NCBI GenBank assembly: GCA_025965695.1
Contig: JAOPWM010000052.1
Coordinates: 21,153 to 85,152 of the forward strand
Direction of reading: 5' to 3'
Origin: Blastococcus sp.
Lineage (GTDB): Bacteria; Actinomycetota; Actinomycetes; Mycobacteriales; Geodermatophilaceae
Length of the DNA stretch: 64,000 nt
Positions 43,609-52,548 of this stretch are shown piece after piece. The notes beneath the pieces were generated by a model. The model was given only the letters and a program-made list of their open reading frames with translations. It was not told where the DNA came from and made no database searches. Position numbers and translations under genes: made by a program. The number at the start of each line of letters is the position of its first letter. Positions within the stretch are counted from its first letter, which is position 1.

Positions 43609-46600
43609 GTGGCCGTGAAGCCGATGCTCGGCGACCTGGAGCTCCCGCTGGTCGACGAGATCGAGTCCGACCAGGACCGGGTGCTCCAGCAGCATCCGGT
43701 GCCCGGGCTGGACGGCGACTTCACGACCGACCTCGGCCGGCGCAACACCACCATCACGTTGAGCGGTGCGGTCGCAGGCGAGCAGGCTGCGGCCGGCCTG
43801 AAGTCCCTGCAGGAGAAGTTCCGTGCCGCGGACCCCGTGCCCTTCACTGCCGACATCGCCACCGCCACCAGGGTGCAGGACGTGCTGGTGGAGGAGATGG
43901 GCGTCCGGGAGCTGGCGGGCCGGCCCCAGCTGTACGAGTACGCGTTCACGCTCCGCGAGTTCGTACCCGCACCGGCGCGGGCAGCGGAACCGCCACCGGT
44001 CGTTCCGCCGCCACCGATCGAGCCGGACGCGGGCACCCTCGAGGTCGAGGTCATCGTCAACGGCCTGCCGGATGTCGACCCGGACACGATCGTCGTCACC
44101 GTCGACGGGGCGCAGGACGACGGGACCGCCCTGACGCGGACCTTGACCAGGCACACAGGCAACGTCTGGACCGGGCCGGCCTTCCCACCGGGGAGCTATA
44201 CGGCCCGGGCAACGCTGGCGGGGCCCCCTGCGCGGCAGGGACACATCGGTGCCGTCGTCACCCGAGGCGCGCTGACCCATGTCGTCATCGTGATCAACGC
44301 CGCGGACACCGCCCTGGTCGCCGCCACCTTCGTCATCCACTTCCACTTCGACAAGGCCTTCGTCGAGCCGTGCATGCGGGACGTCCTCGCGCAGGTGGCG
44401 GACCACGCAGCGCGCCACCGGGACCAGAAGCTGCTCGTCCTGGGCCACACCGACCTCACCGGTTCCAACGCATACAACCAGTCGCTGTCCGAGCGGCGGG
44501 CGCGCGCCGCCGTCGCGATGCTGACGTCGGGCGACGACCCGGCGGCGGCGCTCGCCGAGTGGGACGAGCTGCGCCGGCCACGCCCGGCCGCGACCGTCGT
44601 CAGCCTGCGCGACACGTGGGCGCGTCGCGAGCAGCAGTGGATGCTGCAGGACCTGGGCCTGTACCAGGGGAACATCGATACCGAGTCACCCCGGGCAGAG
44701 GACGCCGAGCTCACCCGTCAAGCCGTCGAACGGTTCCAGAGCGGGCACGGTCTTCCGCCCACCGGCGTCGTCGACGACGGGACCTGGACCGCCCTGGTCG
44801 GCGCCTACCTGGCGGCGAAACCGCTCTCGATCCCCACGGTCCAGCTACTGCCCAACTCCGGGGACGGCTGCGACGGCGGCCCACTGAAGTGGCTCGGGTG
44901 CGGCGAGATCGACCCCGTCGACGACACCCCGCTGGCCGAACGGCGCAACCGCCGGGTGGAGTTGCTCTTCGTCACCGCCGACCGGCTGCCGTCGGACGTC
45001 AAGAAGCCGGACACCTTCGATCTGCCCGCCCCCGGGGCCGTCAGCCCGCGGTGGTGCCTCGACCCCGGCAACAGCGGTTCGCACGCCTGCTTCGTACGCC
45101 AGCGCAACAAGCCCAAGGAGACGTGCAGGACACCGGACGCGCAACGGTTCTCCCGGGTGCCCGCCGAGCCCGGCGACGTCACGGTGACCGTGACCATCGC
45201 GTTCGAGGACGGGACGCCGCTGGCGGACACGCCCGTCGTGCTCATCGCACCGAGCGGCACGATCATGACCGGCGAGCACCGGGACGGCGCGCTGCGGGGC
45301 TGGGCCGTGGCCGAGCGGACGGACGGGAGCGGCACGCTCACCTTCCCGACCCCGCAGGGCGTCGGCAGCTTCGAGGCCGAGGTGCGGGCCCGCGTGGTCG
45401 CGCGCACAGCCGGACAGCCGCTCAGCGGCGCGCGCGGCAACGTGGTGTGCGCGCGCCTGGAGGCCGGGGACCCCGTGCTGAAGATCGTGGTGGCCGGCGC
45501 TGCGGCGGCCGCCGTGCAGCCGACGCTCACCGCGCCGGCGGCGCTCGTCGTCCGCAAGGCGGGCTGCAATCCGCGGCGCCAGCCGGTGCGCCTCGGCGTG
45601 AGCGCCGCCTTCACCGGGTCAGGGAACCTGACCCGGTCCAGCGACGCCGTGCGGTTCTTCGACGCGGCCGTCGGCGGCACCGAGATCGCGTTCGACGGAA
45701 CGGGCAACGTGTTCCCCGACGCGGCACTGTCCGCCGGAGTGCAGCTCTTCGCCGAGGCCCAGCGGGCCAGCGCGACGGTCGACGACGTGGTGCTGCGGCT
45801 CGCACTGACCGTCGGCGGACAGCCGGGTCAGGCGGTGGAAGTGAAGCTGACGAGCGTCGCGCTCACGCTGGACGTCGCCGGGAGCCGCACCACACCGACC
45901 GCTGACCCGGCCCCGTTGACCGCGGCGGCCAAGCTCGCACCCGGTCGCTTCGTGCACGTCGCGCTGCCGGACTTCAGCCACGAGCGCGCGCTGCTGCTGA
46001 TCCGGCCGCCGGAGCCTGCCGCCTTCGCCGGCGACCTCGTGCTGACGGCCGTCACGGCCGGCGTCCGGGCCTTCGCGGCCGAGACTCCGGCCGCGGGGCA
46101 GGTTCCCGTCGCCACGGCCGCCGCCGGGCAGGTGCTGCCCGCCCTCACGCCGCCGGCCGATCGGCGCGCCTTCGCCGAAGGGGTCACCGACAGCGGGCTC
46201 GCGGGTGAGACCGGATTCCTCCTCGGCCTCTCCGGCATCGAGCCCGAGGGTGACCGGGTGACGATGACCGTCGGGCACCTCGAGGTGCTGGACGCGGCGT
46301 CAGCAGTGACCACGTTCCTGCCGATCGGCCTGTGGGACAACGCCTTCGACGCCGCGGGCACCGTCGCGAACGCGGCCGCCGAGGCGGCCAACTTCGCGGG
46401 CGCCGACACCCGTCGCTTCTTCCTCCGGCTGCGCGACGCCTCCAGGGCCGGGCTCGGGTCGGCGGACGTCGAGTGGCGCACGGTGCAGGAGAACGACGAC
46501 GACCTCCTCACGCCGGCGGACCGGCGCGTCACGCTCGTCGAGACCGCCGCGAAGTCCGGGCTCTTCGTCTCCCGCGGTCTGCTTCTGGTGACCGACGGCG

Positions 46601-47730
46601 ACGACCAGAACCAGGGGACCCACAGCGGTCTGCCGGCCGGACTACCGGACGCCGGGGTCGTCCGGGCCCGCGGCCAGAGCAACCACCGGCTGCGGCGGGC
46701 GAACGTGCGAAGCCGCCTGGTCACGACGTACCCGCAGCCCGCCGTGGCCGGAGTCCGGGTCGCGCGGACCACGCCGGTGTTCCAGCGCACCCCCGAGTTC
46801 CGTCGCCGTCTACAGCTCCAGGTGTTCGTGTTGCGAGTGGCGGCCGGCGGCGCAGGCGTCGTTCCCACGGCACCAGGGAGCCAGATCTTCGCCCGGGACC
46901 TCCGCGTGGTCGAGGAGTCCTACGCGCGCCTCGGCATCGAGGTGCGAACGGTGGTGCAGGCGGGCACGCCGGCGGCCGACATCGCCCAGGAGCGGCGGCT
47001 CGTCCAGAACGAGACGGTCCGGCTCACCGGTCCGCAGGCGTTCTTCCTGATACAGGCGCCGGTGCTCACGGATCCGGCCAACCAGGTCACCTTGACGCAC
47101 AACGGCGTCCCGGCTCCGCTGACGGTGGTGGTCGGTCGGCCGCCGAACGCCGGCGAGGTCCAGCTCGACCTGGCCACCGGGCGGCTGACCCTGAATCAAC
47201 CGCCTGCCGCCGGAGACCGGCTCGTCGCGACCTACCTGAGCGTCGGCCACCAGGTAGTGCTCCTGAGGGCACCGGCCGGGGTGAACCCACTGGCCGTGCG
47301 GTTCCAGCCGGTCAACGACGAGCAGCGGATAGGTGCGGCGACGCCGGGCCTGGTGAACACCGTCCGGGTGTTCTACACCGGCGGTCTCGCCAGCGGGAAC
47401 CGCGGGGAATCCTGGCCGGACGTCGACTTCCCCGGGCAGGCCCAGGTCGGTGCCTCATTCCTCAACGGACCGACGGGCGGCCCCTACTCGTGCGCGCACG
47501 AGATCGGCCACGTGCTCACGAACAAGACCGGCGGGGCGAACACGGGGCACTACGTCCAGCCGGCGGCCCCGGCCGGGAACCTGCTGTTCACCAACCAGAA
47601 CCTCATGCGCAACGGCACGTCCGTCGCCGAGGGCGTCAACCAGAGCAAGCGGCTCTGGAACGCCGCGGACGCCGACGGGGTCGTCCAGCTCACCGCCATC
47701 CGCGCCTCGCGGTTCCAACGAGCGTTCTGA
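43609..47730 (+). CDS. 1373-aa tail protein fused to OmpA-like, peptidoglycan-binding and metallopeptidase-like domains
   Basis: Domains in order: residues 1-125 tail domain paralogous to the gene at 42629; Pro-rich linker; ~145-235 beta-sandwich; ~240-315 OmpA-like domain (FVIHFHFDKAF, LVLGHTDLTGSNAYNQSLSE, RRARAAVAML); ~342-403 peptidoglycan-binding domain 1 (LQDLGLYQGNI, VERFQSGHGLPPTGVVDDGT); ~530-1040 several beta-rich repeats; ~1060-1373 a C-terminal domain with HEIGH (His1297, Glu1298, His1301), His1314 and a Met-turn-like NLMRN (Met1333). That pattern suggests a zinc peptidase of metzincin type, though the third His is 13 residues after the second, farther than usual. RBS GGGAGGCGGATCAC. 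Confidence 0.85.
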   Translation: MAVKPMLGDLELPLVDEIESDQDRVLQQHPVPGLDGDFTTDLGRRNTTITLSGAVAGEQAAAGLKSLQEKFRAADPVPFTADIATATRVQDVLVEEMGVRELAGRPQLYEYAFTLREFVPAPARAAEPPPVVPPPPIEPDAGTLEVEVIVNGLPDVDPDTIVVTVDGAQDDGTALTRTLTRHTGNVWTGPAFPPGSYTARATLAGPPARQGHIGAVVTRGALTHVVIVINAADTALVAATFVIHFHFDKAFVEPCMRDVLAQVADHAARHRDQKLLVLGHTDLTGSNAYNQSLSERRARAAVAMLTSGDDPAAALAEWDELRRPRPAATVVSLRDTWARREQQWMLQDLGLYQGNIDTESPRAEDAELTRQAVERFQSGHGLPPTGVVDDGTWTALVGAYLAAKPLSIPTVQLLPNSGDGCDGGPLKWLGCGEIDPVDDTPLAERRNRRVELLFVTADRLPSDVKKPDTFDLPAPGAVSPRWCLDPGNSGSHACFVRQRNKPKETCRTPDAQRFSRVPAEPGDVTVTVTIAFEDGTPLADTPVVLIAPSGTIMTGEHRDGALRGWAVAERTDGSGTLTFPTPQGVGSFEAEVRARVVARTAGQPLSGARGNVVCARLEAGDPVLKIVVAGAAAAAVQPTLTAPAALVVRKAGCNPRRQPVRLGVSAAFTGSGNLTRSSDAVRFFDAAVGGTEIAFDGTGNVFPDAALSAGVQLFAEAQRASATVDDVVLRLALTVGGQPGQAVEVKLTSVALTLDVAGSRTTPTADPAPLTAAAKLAPGRFVHVALPDFSHERALLLIRPPEPAAFAGDLVLTAVTAGVRAFAAETPAAGQVPVATAAAGQVLPALTPPADRRAFAEGVTDSGLAGETGFLLGLSGIEPEGDRVTMTVGHLEVLDAASAVTTFLPIGLWDNAFDAAGTVANAAAEAANFAGADTRRFFLRLRDASRAGLGSADVEWRTVQENDDDLLTPADRRVTLVETAAKSGLFVSRGLLLVTDGDDQNQGTHSGLPAGLPDAGVVRARGQSNHRLRRANVRSRLVTTYPQPAVAGVRVARTTPVFQRTPEFRRRLQLQVFVLRVAAGGAGVVPTAPGSQIFARDLRVVEESYARLGIEVRTVVQAGTPAADIAQERRLVQNETVRLTGPQAFFLIQAPVLTDPANQVTLTHNGVPAPLTVVVGRPPNAGEVQLDLATGRLTLNQPPAAGDRLVATYLSVGHQVVLLRAPAGVNPLAVRFQPVNDEQRIGAATPGLVNTVRVFYTGGLASGNRGESWPDVDFPGQAQVGASFLNGPTGGPYSCAHEIGHVLTNKTGGANTGHYVQPAAPAGNLLFTNQNLMRNGTSVAEGVNQSKRLWNAADADGVVQLTAIRASRFQRAF

Positions 47731-47743
47731 GCGAGGAGACGAC

Positions 47744-48256
47744 ATGGCCGGCGAGGACGAGGTGCGTGAACTGCGCGCGCTGCTCGAGCAGGAGGATCTC
47801 GTGCCCGCCGTCGCGCTGTCGGTCGTCGACCGGTTCGGCGGCGACGTCAGGGACGCCCTCATCACCGAGGTGGCCCGGCAATTCGCACCGCCGCCACCCG
47901 GGAGGCTCCTGGCCCGCCTGCTGCCCCTCGTCTCCGACGCCTCGCTGCCGGTCCTCACCAGGGCCTACCTGAGCAACCTGCGCTCCCCCGATCCCCAGGC
48001 GCGGCTGGCCAGCCTGCAGGGCCTGATCGGACTGGACTACCCGCACGCGGCCGACGTCTCGCTCGCGGCTCTACGCGACGACGAGGACACCGTCGTCGGC
48101 GCCGCTGTCCAGAACCTCCTCCCACTGGGCCAGCAGGACGAGCTGGTGCGGGACCTGCTCGGCGGCCTCGAGGCCAGCCACCGTGACGATCCCGGCTTCC
48201 ACCTGACCAAGAGCCTGCTGAGTGCGCACGGCATCCAGCTCCGGGAGACACCGTGA
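47744..48256 (+). CDS. HEAT-like helical repeat protein
   Basis: 170 aa of alternating helices: EDEVRELRALLEQEDLVPAV, RLLPLVSDASLPVLTRAYLS, RLASLQGLIGLDYPHAADVS, LAALRDDEDTVVGAAVQNLL. These resemble HEAT/armadillo repeats, a scaffold for protein binding. Its role in the tail is unknown; an assembly or cargo-adaptor role is possible. ATG 47744 follows GCGAGGAGACGAC, and its stop overlaps the next GTG by 4 bases, so it belongs to the operon. Confidence 0.7.
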   Translation: MAGEDEVRELRALLEQEDLVPAVALSVVDRFGGDVRDALITEVARQFAPPPPGRLLARLLPLVSDASLPVLTRAYLSNLRSPDPQARLASLQGLIGLDYPHAADVSLAALRDDEDTVVGAAVQNLLPLGQQDELVRDLLGGLEASHRDDPGFHLTKSLLSAHGIQLRETP

Positions 48257-49314
48257 CCGCCCTCTTGCGCCCCGCATACGTCCTCACCTTCCGCGACGCG
48301 GAGGGCGCGTCCGGAGTGGCCGGCATCGGCAGCGGCGGCACGGTCATCCGCAGCGTGACCAGCCCCGGCACGAGCACGGTTCGCGAGCTCCGGGTGGAGC
48401 TGGGGATGGACGGCGCGGCGGACCGGGTGGTGCTCGACATGGGGCAGGTCGGCTCCTTCCGGCCGGCCGTCGGGCAGCAGGTCACCGTCGAGCTCGGCTA
48501 CACCGACGGCCAGGACCCGCAGCAGGTGACGGTCGCGAGGGTCGTCGAGGCTGATCCGGATCTGCGCACCCGCCGGGTCGTCGGCCTGTCCGCGGAGTCG
48601 CTGCTGCGCACCTCTGTCGACCGGACCTTCGAAGGGGCGAACGCCGGCTCGATCGTCCGCGAGCTGGCGCAGGCGGCCCGGGTCGACGTCGCCCAGGCCG
48701 ACGACGGCATCACCTTCCCCGCCTACGTCGTCGACGGGCGGCGCAGCGCCTACCACCACATCGGCGAACTGGCCGCCTTGTGCGGCTTCGACCGCTATCT
48801 CGACGACGAGGGCAGGGTGGTGTTCGCGTCCTTCGCCGGCGGCCGCACGACGCACGTCTTCGAGCACGGCACGCACATCCTCGACGTCCGGGTGGACCGC
48901 CGGCCCCCTGTGAGCGGCCGGGTGACCGTGATCGGGGAGTCTCCCGGCGCCGCGCGAGGCGAGGTCTCCTGGTCCTGGTTCGCCCGCGACCTGGACGCCT
49001 TCACGGGGCGGGCCGGGTCGGGTGACCCCATCCTGCTGCTCGAGCGGAGCGCGCTGCGCACATCGACGGCGACCCGGCAGGCCGCGCAGGCAGCCCTCAC
49101 CGACCTGACCCGTCGCACCGTCACGGGGCAACTCGCCGTCACGGGCGCACCCCAGGTCCGCCTCGGCGACGCGCTGCGGCTCTCCGGCGTCGCCGAACCG
49201 GGAGTGGACGGCACTTACCAGGTGCGCTCGGTGGTGCACCACATCCGCAAGGACACCGGCTTCACCACCCGCGTCGGCTTTCGCAGCATCGAGACCCCGG
49301 GGGTGGGGCTGTGA
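48253..49314 (+). CDS. gpD/gp27-like baseplate hub protein
   Basis: 353 aa of the phage late-control gpD / VgrG hub family. YVVDGRRSAYHHIGELAALCGF followed by YLDDEGRVVFASF (given in part) is the typical central motif, where the protein expects a stretch matching 'ATDEL..LA...G...Y...DG.L.F'. The C-terminal strands DALRLSGVAEPGVDGTYQVR and VVHHIRKDTGFTTRVGF match the hub's second barrel. Together with the next gene it would make the spike complex, split in two as in phages. Confidence 0.85.
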   Translation: MTALLRPAYVLTFRDAEGASGVAGIGSGGTVIRSVTSPGTSTVRELRVELGMDGAADRVVLDMGQVGSFRPAVGQQVTVELGYTDGQDPQQVTVARVVEADPDLRTRRVVGLSAESLLRTSVDRTFEGANAGSIVRELAQAARVDVAQADDGITFPAYVVDGRRSAYHHIGELAALCGFDRYLDDEGRVVFASFAGGRTTHVFEHGTHILDVRVDRRPPVSGRVTVIGESPGAARGEVSWSWFARDLDAFTGRAGSGDPILLLERSALRTSTATRQAAQAALTDLTRRTVTGQLAVTGAPQVRLGDALRLSGVAEPGVDGTYQVRSVVHHIRKDTGFTTRVGFRSIETPGVGL

Positions 49315-50111
49315 GCACGATCGTCAACACCCTGCAGGAGATAGTCCGGCACGAACTGCGCAACGTGCGGATCAGCGAGGTGGGCGTCGTCGATGCGGTG
49401 TATCCACACAGCGACTCGGCGGACGACGACAACTACGGGTGCGACGTGCGGCTGCGCGGCGGCCTGACGCTCAAGCGCGTGACCGTCGCGACGTCGCACA
49501 TCGGCTCGGCGGCGATCCCCAACGTGGGCGATCTCGTCCTGCTGGCCTTCGACCGGGGCGACGTCAACGCTCCGATCATCATCGCGCGGCTCTACAACGA
49601 CGTGGACCGGGCGCCGCTGAACCACACCGACGAGATGATCTTCCGGTTGCCGCTGGCCGACACCGACGACAAGACGATCAAGGGCGCCCTCCGCAGGGTG
49701 GACGGCGACCCTTCCCGCGAGCTGATCTTCGAGCTGCCACCGAAGATCACCGTCCGGGTGACGGACGGCACCGTGCGCGCCACGGCCGGCAAGACCGAGA
49801 TGAAACTCGATCAACCGGACGGCGGGGGCGGGACGGTCACCGTCGTCACGGGCCGAACCACGATCGTTCTGAATCAGGACGGCGACGTGACCATCGAGGC
49901 GGCGCAGGCGATGACCCTGCGCGCAACCGGCTCGCTGAGCCTGGAGGGAGCGGATGTGTCGATCAAAGGGACCACCGGCGACGTCACGGTCCAGGCCGTC
50001 GGCTCCGCGACGATGAAGGCGGCCGTGTCGGCCACGGTCCAGGCCGGCGCCGCCGCGACCCTGCAGGGCGCGCTGGTGGACGTCAAGGGCATCACGTCGT
50101 TCTCGCTATGA
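49311..50111 (+). CDS. gpV/VgrG-like spike protein
   Basis: 266 aa. The N-terminal OB-fold (VVDAVYPHSDSADDDNYGCD, PNVGDLVLLAFDRGDVNAPI) is typical of gpV/gp5 baseplate spikes. The C-terminal ~120 residues are short repeating strands (GDVTIEAAQAMTLRATGSLS, SIKGTTGDVTVQAVGSATMK) expected to form a trimeric beta-helix needle. Overlaps the hub gene by 4 bases. Confidence 0.85.
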   Translation: MSTIVNTLQEIVRHELRNVRISEVGVVDAVYPHSDSADDDNYGCDVRLRGGLTLKRVTVATSHIGSAAIPNVGDLVLLAFDRGDVNAPIIIARLYNDVDRAPLNHTDEMIFRLPLADTDDKTIKGALRRVDGDPSRELIFELPPKITVRVTDGTVRATAGKTEMKLDQPDGGGGTVTVVTGRTTIVLNQDGDVTIEAAQAMTLRATGSLSLEGADVSIKGTTGDVTVQAVGSATMKAAVSATVQAGAAATLQGALVDVKGITSFSL

Positions 50112-50120
50112 GCCACGACG

Positions 50121-50456
50121 ATGCCCGGACCCCCCGTCTCCTACGGCTGTGCCGTGATGATCACCCCTGGCGCGGCCGGCCCACCCGACACGGGGACCCT
50201 GATCACGATCTTCCCGCCGTTCGTCGCGACCGCAGGGGGGCTGCCGCTGGCCACGGCCGGCTCGCTGTGCCTGATGGTCAACTCCATCACCGGCGTGCCC
50301 TACCCCCTCCTGATCGGCCCGGCCGCGAGCTCGGGAGTGACCCTCGCCGGCCGGGCGTTGATCCGGGCCGGCGACAACATCCCCACGCCGCCCGGCATCC
50401 TGACCGTCCTCGGGCCGCCCGCCGCCCCCTGGATCGTCGACCAGAGCCCGCCCTGA
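50121..50456 (+). CDS. PAAR-like spike tip protein
   Basis: 111 aa, Gly/Pro-rich with the regular short strands of PAAR-type tips; it lacks classical PAAR triplets but has two Cys (residues 10 and ~50) and conserved turns GPAASSGVTLAGRALIRAGD. Located directly after the spike gene, where the tip protein is expected in contractile systems. It would cap the beta-helix and pierce the target. A different frame is open across it but looks like a shadow. Confidence 0.6.
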   Translation: MPGPPVSYGCAVMITPGAAGPPDTGTLITIFPPFVATAGGLPLATAGSLCLMVNSITGVPYPLLIGPAASSGVTLAGRALIRAGDNIPTPPGILTVLGPPAAPWIVDQSPP

Positions 50457-50474
50457 TGAAGGGAGGTGGCCGGC

Positions 50475-50945
50475 GTGGACCAGCACGAGCCCCGCTGGGG
50501 TAGTGATTTGCGGCTGCTCGACGACCTGCTGCGGCAGAGCGACCGCACACCCGGCCGCGATCTCGTCACCGCGCGCCGCACCGAGACCGGCGCGCAGGAC
50601 CTCGCGACGCTGACGGAGCTCGACAACCTGGAGCAGGCGCTGCTGCTGCGGTTCATGACCCGCCAGGGCGAGCTCGCCGTCTTCGGCCACCCGGACTACG
50701 GCTCCCGGCTGCACGAGCTCATCGGGTTGCCCAACACGGAGACGACGCGCAACCGCGCCAAGATGTACGCCCTGATCGCGCTGGCGGCGGAGCCGCGCGT
50801 CGCGCAGGTCCTGTCGGTGGACGTCGCCACGGACCCCGCCGATCGCAGTCGCATCGCCCTCACGGCCACACTGCGAACGCAGCACACGGACACGCCGCTG
50901 AATCTCGTCTTCCCGTTCTTCCTCGGCGGGGGTGTCGCGGGATGA
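50475..50945 (+). CDS. gp25-like baseplate wedge protein
   Basis: About 156 aa with the gp25/gpW lysozyme-like baseplate fold: DLATLTELDNLEQALLLRFM, then GELAVFGHPDYGSRLHELIG and the ALAAEPRVAQVLSV segment containing the conserved 'EPR' motif. GTG 50475 is preferred over GTG 50466 because GGGAGGTG sits 7 bases upstream. Overlaps the next gene (ATGA). Confidence 0.82.
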   Translation: MDQHEPRWGSDLRLLDDLLRQSDRTPGRDLVTARRTETGAQDLATLTELDNLEQALLLRFMTRQGELAVFGHPDYGSRLHELIGLPNTETTRNRAKMYALIALAAEPRVAQVLSVDVATDPADRSRIALTATLRTQHTDTPLNLVFPFFLGGGVAG

Positions 50946-52543
50946 ACAAGGACACCGTCTTCCTGGTCGACCGTCCGTTCTCGGACACGGTGGACGACAT
51001 CCTCACCGCGATCATCGGCGGGGTGGTCAACGAGCCGATCATCTTCGACGTCAAGCAGGACCGCTACCCGCTGACGCGGCAGGCGCTCGACATCCGCGGC
51101 ATCACCGGGATCCTCGACGACGGGACCCCCGACGGCGTCCGCCACACCTTTCAGAAGGCCGTCGACTTCGAGTACGTCCAGGCCAGCAACGCCGTCGGAT
51201 GGCTCGACGGGGGCCTGCACCCGAAGGACTCGACCACGTTCTACGTCGACTACGCCCTGCCGGCGGGCATCAGCCCGTCCCCGCTGACGGACATCAACGT
51301 CGGCAGCGTCACGCGCACCCTCTCCGAGGCGGTCGGGCGCGAGATCGCGACCGTCTACGAGCAGATCAACCTCGCCTACAAGGCGGGGTACATCGACTCC
51401 GCGGCAGGGACGTCGCTCGACCACGTCGTCTCCATCCTGGGCGTGACGCGCAAGCCCAAGGAGGTCGCCGTCGGGCAGGCGACGTTCTTCCGGGCGTCCG
51501 GCGTGGACGGGAGCGTCACGATCCCGGCGGGCACCGTCGTGAGCACCGGGCAGCCACTGGTCCGCTTCGCCACGTCGGAGGAACGGACGCTGCAACGTGG
51601 CCAGGCGCGGATCGACGTGCCCATCCGGGCGGAGGACGCGTTCGCCGGCGCCGCAGGCGCGGTCGCCGCCGGGGCGATCATCGATCTCTTCGCGCCCATC
51701 GTCGGGATCAGCCGGGTGACCAACTTCGACCCGACCGTGTTCAGCGCCGAGGGCGAGACGGACGACCAGCTGCGTGCACGGGCCAAGGCGGTGCTGCGCT
51801 CGCTCGGCCAGGCGACCCTGGCCGCGTTGATCCGGGTGATCAAGGAGGGCAACGGAACCCCCGTCGAGGTGTGGGAGGGAGAGAACCCGGACCCGGTCAA
51901 GGCACCCCTCGGCACCGTGACGATCCTCGTCGAGGCCGAGCCCGAACGGATGGTGTCCCTGCGCGGCGCGGTGCACGAGACGCGGGCGGCCGGCGTACAG
52001 GCGACGCTGGTGGCCCGGTACGTCTTCGTCACCCCGCGCCTCGTCGTGACCGTCCGGCCCGGACTGACCGCCCAGGGCAAGGACAAGGTCGTCGACGAGG
52101 TGATCGCCGGCGTCCAGGCCTACATCGACGGGCTCACCAGCGGGATCCCCGCGACCGGCAAGGGCATCCTGGCGGGGGCCAAGAAGGACGACGTCGCCTC
52201 GGTGCGCGTGGCCGACGTGCTCACCTCGCGCTCGGACCTCGGACGCCCGGGCGGCTCGGTCCTCACCGACGCGGTCGTCGCGGCGCTGGCCGGCGTCCCC
52301 CCCGGCAACGAGGCGGCCGTCCGTGCAGCGGTCGAGGCGGCCCTGACCGGGTCCGTGCCGGCGCTGCCCCCGACCGGTCGCCGGATTCCCGACCGCAGTC
52401 TCCTGCAGGGGCCGGACGGGAGCCCGGCGACCGACGACCAGATCGACGCCGGCGACTTCGTCGTCAGCGCGACGGTCGGCGGCGACCCGTTCTGGGTGGT
52501 GCTCGACATGGTGCCGGCAGACGTGGCGCTCAGGGAGCAGTGA
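50942..52543 (+). CDS. Baseplate J-like wedge protein (gp47/gp6-like)
   Basis: 533 aa. Contains the J-protein core: GYIDSAAGTSLDHVVSILGV, RKPKEVAVGQATFFRASGVDG and SVTIPAGTVVSTGQPLVRFA, followed by FSAEGETDDQLRARAKAVLR and GTVTILVEAEP. These correspond to the ring-forming wedge protein that triggers sheath contraction. Full length, with an N-terminal arm of ~130 residues of unknown role. Confidence 0.88.
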   Translation: MNKDTVFLVDRPFSDTVDDILTAIIGGVVNEPIIFDVKQDRYPLTRQALDIRGITGILDDGTPDGVRHTFQKAVDFEYVQASNAVGWLDGGLHPKDSTTFYVDYALPAGISPSPLTDINVGSVTRTLSEAVGREIATVYEQINLAYKAGYIDSAAGTSLDHVVSILGVTRKPKEVAVGQATFFRASGVDGSVTIPAGTVVSTGQPLVRFATSEERTLQRGQARIDVPIRAEDAFAGAAGAVAAGAIIDLFAPIVGISRVTNFDPTVFSAEGETDDQLRARAKAVLRSLGQATLAALIRVIKEGNGTPVEVWEGENPDPVKAPLGTVTILVEAEPERMVSLRGAVHETRAAGVQATLVARYVFVTPRLVVTVRPGLTAQGKDKVVDEVIAGVQAYIDGLTSGIPATGKGILAGAKKDDVASVRVADVLTSRSDLGRPGGSVLTDAVVAALAGVPPGNEAAVRAAVEAALTGSVPALPPTGRRIPDRSLLQGPDGSPATDDQIDAGDFVVSATVGGDPFWVVLDMVPADVALREQ

Positions 52544-52548
52544 CGGCG

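Noticed and set aside
50932..52548. Upstream extension of the 1606-aa gpI-like frame across the J-like gene
   Set aside because: That stretch is a frame-shifted shadow of the J-like baseplate gene; the real start is the ATG at 52549 or GTG at 52540.
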